Assembly: GCA_051745835.1 (NCBI GenBank)
Contig: JBNJEL010000091.1
Span: 1 to 7,310, forward strand
DNA length: 7,310 nucleotides
Reading direction: 5' to 3'
Source of the DNA: JBNJEL01 sp051745835
GTDB taxonomy: Bacteria > Bacillota > Halanaerobiia > Halobacteroidales > Acetohalobiaceae
This document shows, one piece after another, positions 6,101-7,310 of this stretch (position 1 is its first letter; each line of letters starts with the position of its first letter). The notes below the pieces were generated by a model. The model made no database searches, was not told the DNA's origin, and saw only the letters and a program-made list of their open reading frames with translations. Position numbers and translations under genes: made by a program.

Positions 6101-7310
6101 CAAACTTAAACTATCTGCTGTCTCTTGCCCACTAATTACTAAATTACCATCTGCTTGACCACTAAGTGCTAATTGATCACTAATTCTACTTAATTTAGCT
6201 AAATCCAACTCATTTAATTCCAAAGAAGCTGTATATAATTTATCATGATAAGGCGGTAAGGTAATAGTACCTCGCCCTTCTAATGATCCAGAAGCAACTT
6301 TTGCCTCTAAGTTACTAAAGCTAACCAGCCCATCATTATACCATAAATCAAACTCTAAATCGTTTACCGCCACATCATTAAACTTACCATTAGCAACAAC
6401 TACTTTAGCTGTAGTAGATAATCTATCTTTAGAACCGCGTACTTCTCCTCTCACTTCTGCAGCACCAGTCAATTTAAGATCAGAAGGTAACCACTTCTGA
6501 CTAACTTCTAGTGGCAGCTGTGAAGTTTGATATCTAACATAGAAATTAGGATTCGTTAGATTTCTAACCACTCCTTGTGCTTCCAGTGGTGTAGAACCTA
6601 ACTGTCCTACTAATCTATTAATTAACAACTGCTGTTTCTTTAACGTTAACTTACTCTCATTAATTCGTAGCTTTAGTGGAAGATCTTGATGAGTAGCCAC
6701 TACTTTTGCTACTGTTAACTGAGCATTACAATCTAACTCAGTTAGAGCAATATTATTCAGATTACCTGCTAGCTTAACTTCGCCGCTTACTTTACCTCTA
6801 CTTACTTTCAACTCTGTAGGCAGTAATTGCTTAGATATCGCTGTACTAAATTGATCTAACTGTATCTCATCTAATTGCAAATCTAATTCAAAATCATCTA
6901 AATTACTCTGCACCGCTACTTCCACACTTCCTGATGCAGAATCTGAAGACGATAACAACTCTAATTTACCATTACCTACAAGCTGTTGCCCGCTATAATC
7001 TATTACTCCCTTATTAATCTTAACTCCACTACCATCACTTAAATAATTACTCTTAATCTTACTATTATTAATAACTACTTGTCCAGAAAATTCCTCTAGT
7101 AACTCTTTATCTTGCGACTTAAATTGATTATTAGACTCCATTGTTTGCTGTAGCTTACTATCTATCTCTAACTCTAATCCATTAACTTCAACTCGACTAA
7201 GACTTGCTACTACTTCTTTATTAGACAGAATTAACTGCCATAAGTTACTCTTTACTACTAACTCTTCTAAAGTAACTAATCTTTCTGTGGAGGTGCTAAC
7301 TTCAACTCCA
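3113..7310 (-). CDS. tamB: TamB-family translocation/assembly module protein (5' end outside window)
   Basis: The frame is open from the right edge to TAA at 3115-3113: 1398 residues visible (first whole codon 7309-7307), already longer than E. coli TamB (about 1260). The N-terminal membrane anchor is off the edge. The first visible 56 residues (LWQLILSNKEVVASLSRVEV, then NGLELEID) are typical of the early AsmA/TamB region. So the ATG at 7141 is internal: it lacks a signal sequence, and coding continues before it. Next comes a long repetitive beta-strand region (about residues 170-1090), then the conserved C-terminal TamB domain (DUF490). Its landmarks are FDLNLRPHSNVRVVNDNLNI, AVFDRYEGLIPYLNLTAHT, LQSNPALSQEQIIMLLANDG, RIELGKNVSERLTLNYKQQF and the end NFSF. 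TamB proteins span the periplasm as a hydrophobic groove, and are linked to phospholipid transport and, with TamA, to outer-membrane protein assembly. It lies 18 bases before the Omp85 gene, its usual partner. A Ser/Thr/Glu-rich insert interrupts the C-terminal domain. Only two Cys are visible. Confidence 0.93.
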   Translation of the reverse strand, partial: GVEVSTSTERLVTLEELVVKSNLWQLILSNKEVVASLSRVEVNGLELEIDSKLQQTMESNNQFKSQDKELLEEFSGQVVINNSKIKSNYLSDGSGVKINKGVIDYSGQQLVGNGKLELLSSSDSASGSVEVAVQSNLDDFELDLQLDEIQLDQFSTAISKQLLPTELKVSRGKVSGEVKLAGNLNNIALTELDCNAQLTVAKVVATHQDLPLKLRINESKLTLKKQQLLINRLVGQLGSTPLEAQGVVRNLTNPNFYVRYQTSQLPLEVSQKWLPSDLKLTGAAEVRGEVRGSKDRLSTTAKVVVANGKFNDVAVNDLEFDLWYNDGLVSFSNLEAKVASGSLEGRGTITLPPYHDKLYTASLELNELDLAKLSRISDQLALSGQADGNLVISGQETADSLSLFGDAQISNGQLYGCKFDELSSNLWYANQQLLVSDLMMETAEGSWQVQGIVDEQRDLDLSIKGEGIKLAQLDQLHNYQDLTGTLELEGNLTGNLVDPIFTGGVKLTDIEYLDYQFEELEGLVTYQKQEIDLQELTFSQGASRYYADGQIKLQDQMKVDLNLETEAGRIEDLYKLMGNQQLAEISGQIAGQINLTGALNDLTASGELQLLEGEFRGLTLDSGQAIFDWYDDQLQLNKLEINGEQLAITAKGQVNQKGQLDLAVAADKVNLTRLDLLEGQADGRLDFTGSITGEITEPIVSGEFVINNPAIEDYDFNSSQGQITYNHQQQLLQLQETVIKKDETEYQVSGGLDLAAGRFKSFKLDVFNGYLQEVIELLPVKNHDYTIHHDFYGQLELDGLFTQPQVAGEVVVKDIDQSGFLAINGTYDFQSGADLSLQIYDFTVAPFNKLLPNKTELGGDLTADVQLNGQFPQLRIQSNLELKDGRIGSLDYQSLSGKIVWTKQGLFKVVEPLQLQINQDNLAVLTGELPLELDNHHQQRLHLTLEQGNLNLLTDWWEEVQSARGNLDFDLTIGGSITAPQFSGQSSLSAGRLKLPVLKEDITNAKGRLEFTNQELKLEKLSGQQGQGGFKAAGRMEIDDWQLGRVDLDVDGRKISLDHGSWQGKNDFAIKVTGAAKSPLVNGEIKVYDTEIGIPFDLPMSTTSETNQDWSPQFDLNLRPHSNVRVVNDNLNILVESGQVNLVSTDQGLALAGQLESSSGSFGYYNTNFELESATAVFDRYEGLIPYLNLTAHTTVNRSQINRSVSETQSTESEDTATQDGSSSTSETETLTQEADLFAKEVEVTLQLSGLADQMQINLQSNPALSQEQIIMLLANDGGLSGLLEGEYEQLIRTELLRVFESNLDLKFFSNIEETLKDKWDLDRFKIYTGFRGDWRIELGKNVSERLTLNYKQQFAEEDVQSLGFEYRIWDLLGSVILDGTINNDEEYQLKLKSNFSF
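3608..3721 (-). other. Low-complexity Ser/Thr/Glu-rich linker within TamB C-terminal domain
   Basis: These 38 codons (NRSQINRSVSETQSTESEDT and following, through ETLTQE) are nearly all Ser, Thr, Glu, Gln and Asp. They fall between two conserved strands of the C-terminal TamB domain, YLNLTAHTTV and EVEVTLQLSG. The stretch is probably a flexible, acidic loop. It keeps the reading frame, and its base composition does not look foreign. Confidence 0.75.
4037..6784 (-). repeat. Array of about ten 100-residue AsmA/TamB-type repeats
   Basis: A degenerate signature, roughly xGxLxxxGxxxGxxxxPxxxGxxxxxxG, recurs through the middle of TamB. Examples are LTGTLELEGNLTGNLVDP, ADGRLDFTGSITGEITEP, FYGQLELDGLFTQPQ and ARGNLDFDLTIGGSITAP. 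Counting from the internal Met at 7141, the leading Gly is at residues 120, 226, 328, 428, 531, 627, 737, 803, 909 and 1008. Spacings are 106, 102, 100, 103, 96, 110, 66, 106 and 99, so one unit (737 to 803) is short. This periodicity is that of the long beta-groove of TamB/AsmA-like proteins; the units are too diverged to be DNA-level repeats. Confidence 0.65.

Noticed and set aside
1..7310. Plus-strand genes, RNA genes, mobile elements or CRISPR arrays
   Set aside because: Minus-strand coding accounts for all but about 64 bases; I saw no tRNA or rRNA-like folds, no terminal inverted repeats and no regularly spaced direct repeats, so plus-strand open stretches are taken as shadows.

Overview
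All recognisable genes lie on the minus strand and form one tightly packed run that reads from high to low coordinates: tamB (open at the right edge), an Omp85-family bamA/tamA gene, ompH (skp), and a long OmpH-like lipoprotein gene (open at the left edge). The gaps between genes are 18, 27 and 19 bases. Each holds a clear Shine-Dalgarno sequence, and none holds a terminator hairpin or a recognisable promoter. The window is therefore the middle of an outer-membrane biogenesis operon whose promoter and end both lie outside it.

The genes encode typical diderm machinery: a periplasm-spanning TamB/AsmA-type protein, a POTRA plus beta-barrel outer-membrane insertase, and Skp-type periplasmic chaperones. 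The DNA, however, is AT-rich, with strong GGAGG-type ribosome sites and one TTG start, which is Firmicutes-like. The barrel loops and linkers are rich in Asp, Glu, Ser and Thr. The best fit is a diderm member of the Firmicutes, most likely an anaerobic halophile of the Halanaerobiales (Halobacteroidaceae-like). This is an inference from gene content and composition, not from a database match.

Layout: 1-873 is a lipoprotein with an OmpH-like start followed by a very long charged coiled coil, still open at the window edge. 893-1390 is a normal-sized secreted OmpH/Skp. 1418-3094 is a three-POTRA Omp85 protein with a TTG start. 3113-7310 is TamB, 1398 residues visible, with its N-terminal membrane anchor missing off the right edge. 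The first in-frame ATG of the tamB frame, at 7141, is not its real start.

Likely working together: OmpH and its lipidated relative would hold unfolded outer-membrane proteins in the periplasm. The Omp85 protein would insert them in the outer membrane. TamB would span the periplasm as a lipid-carrying groove and/or partner the Omp85 protein. The least ordinary part is the lipidated, expanded coiled-coil OmpH relative. The three-POTRA Omp85 between tamB and ompH, which could serve both Bam-like and Tam-like roles, and the Ser/Thr/Glu-rich insert in TamB's conserved C-terminal domain also deserve a look.
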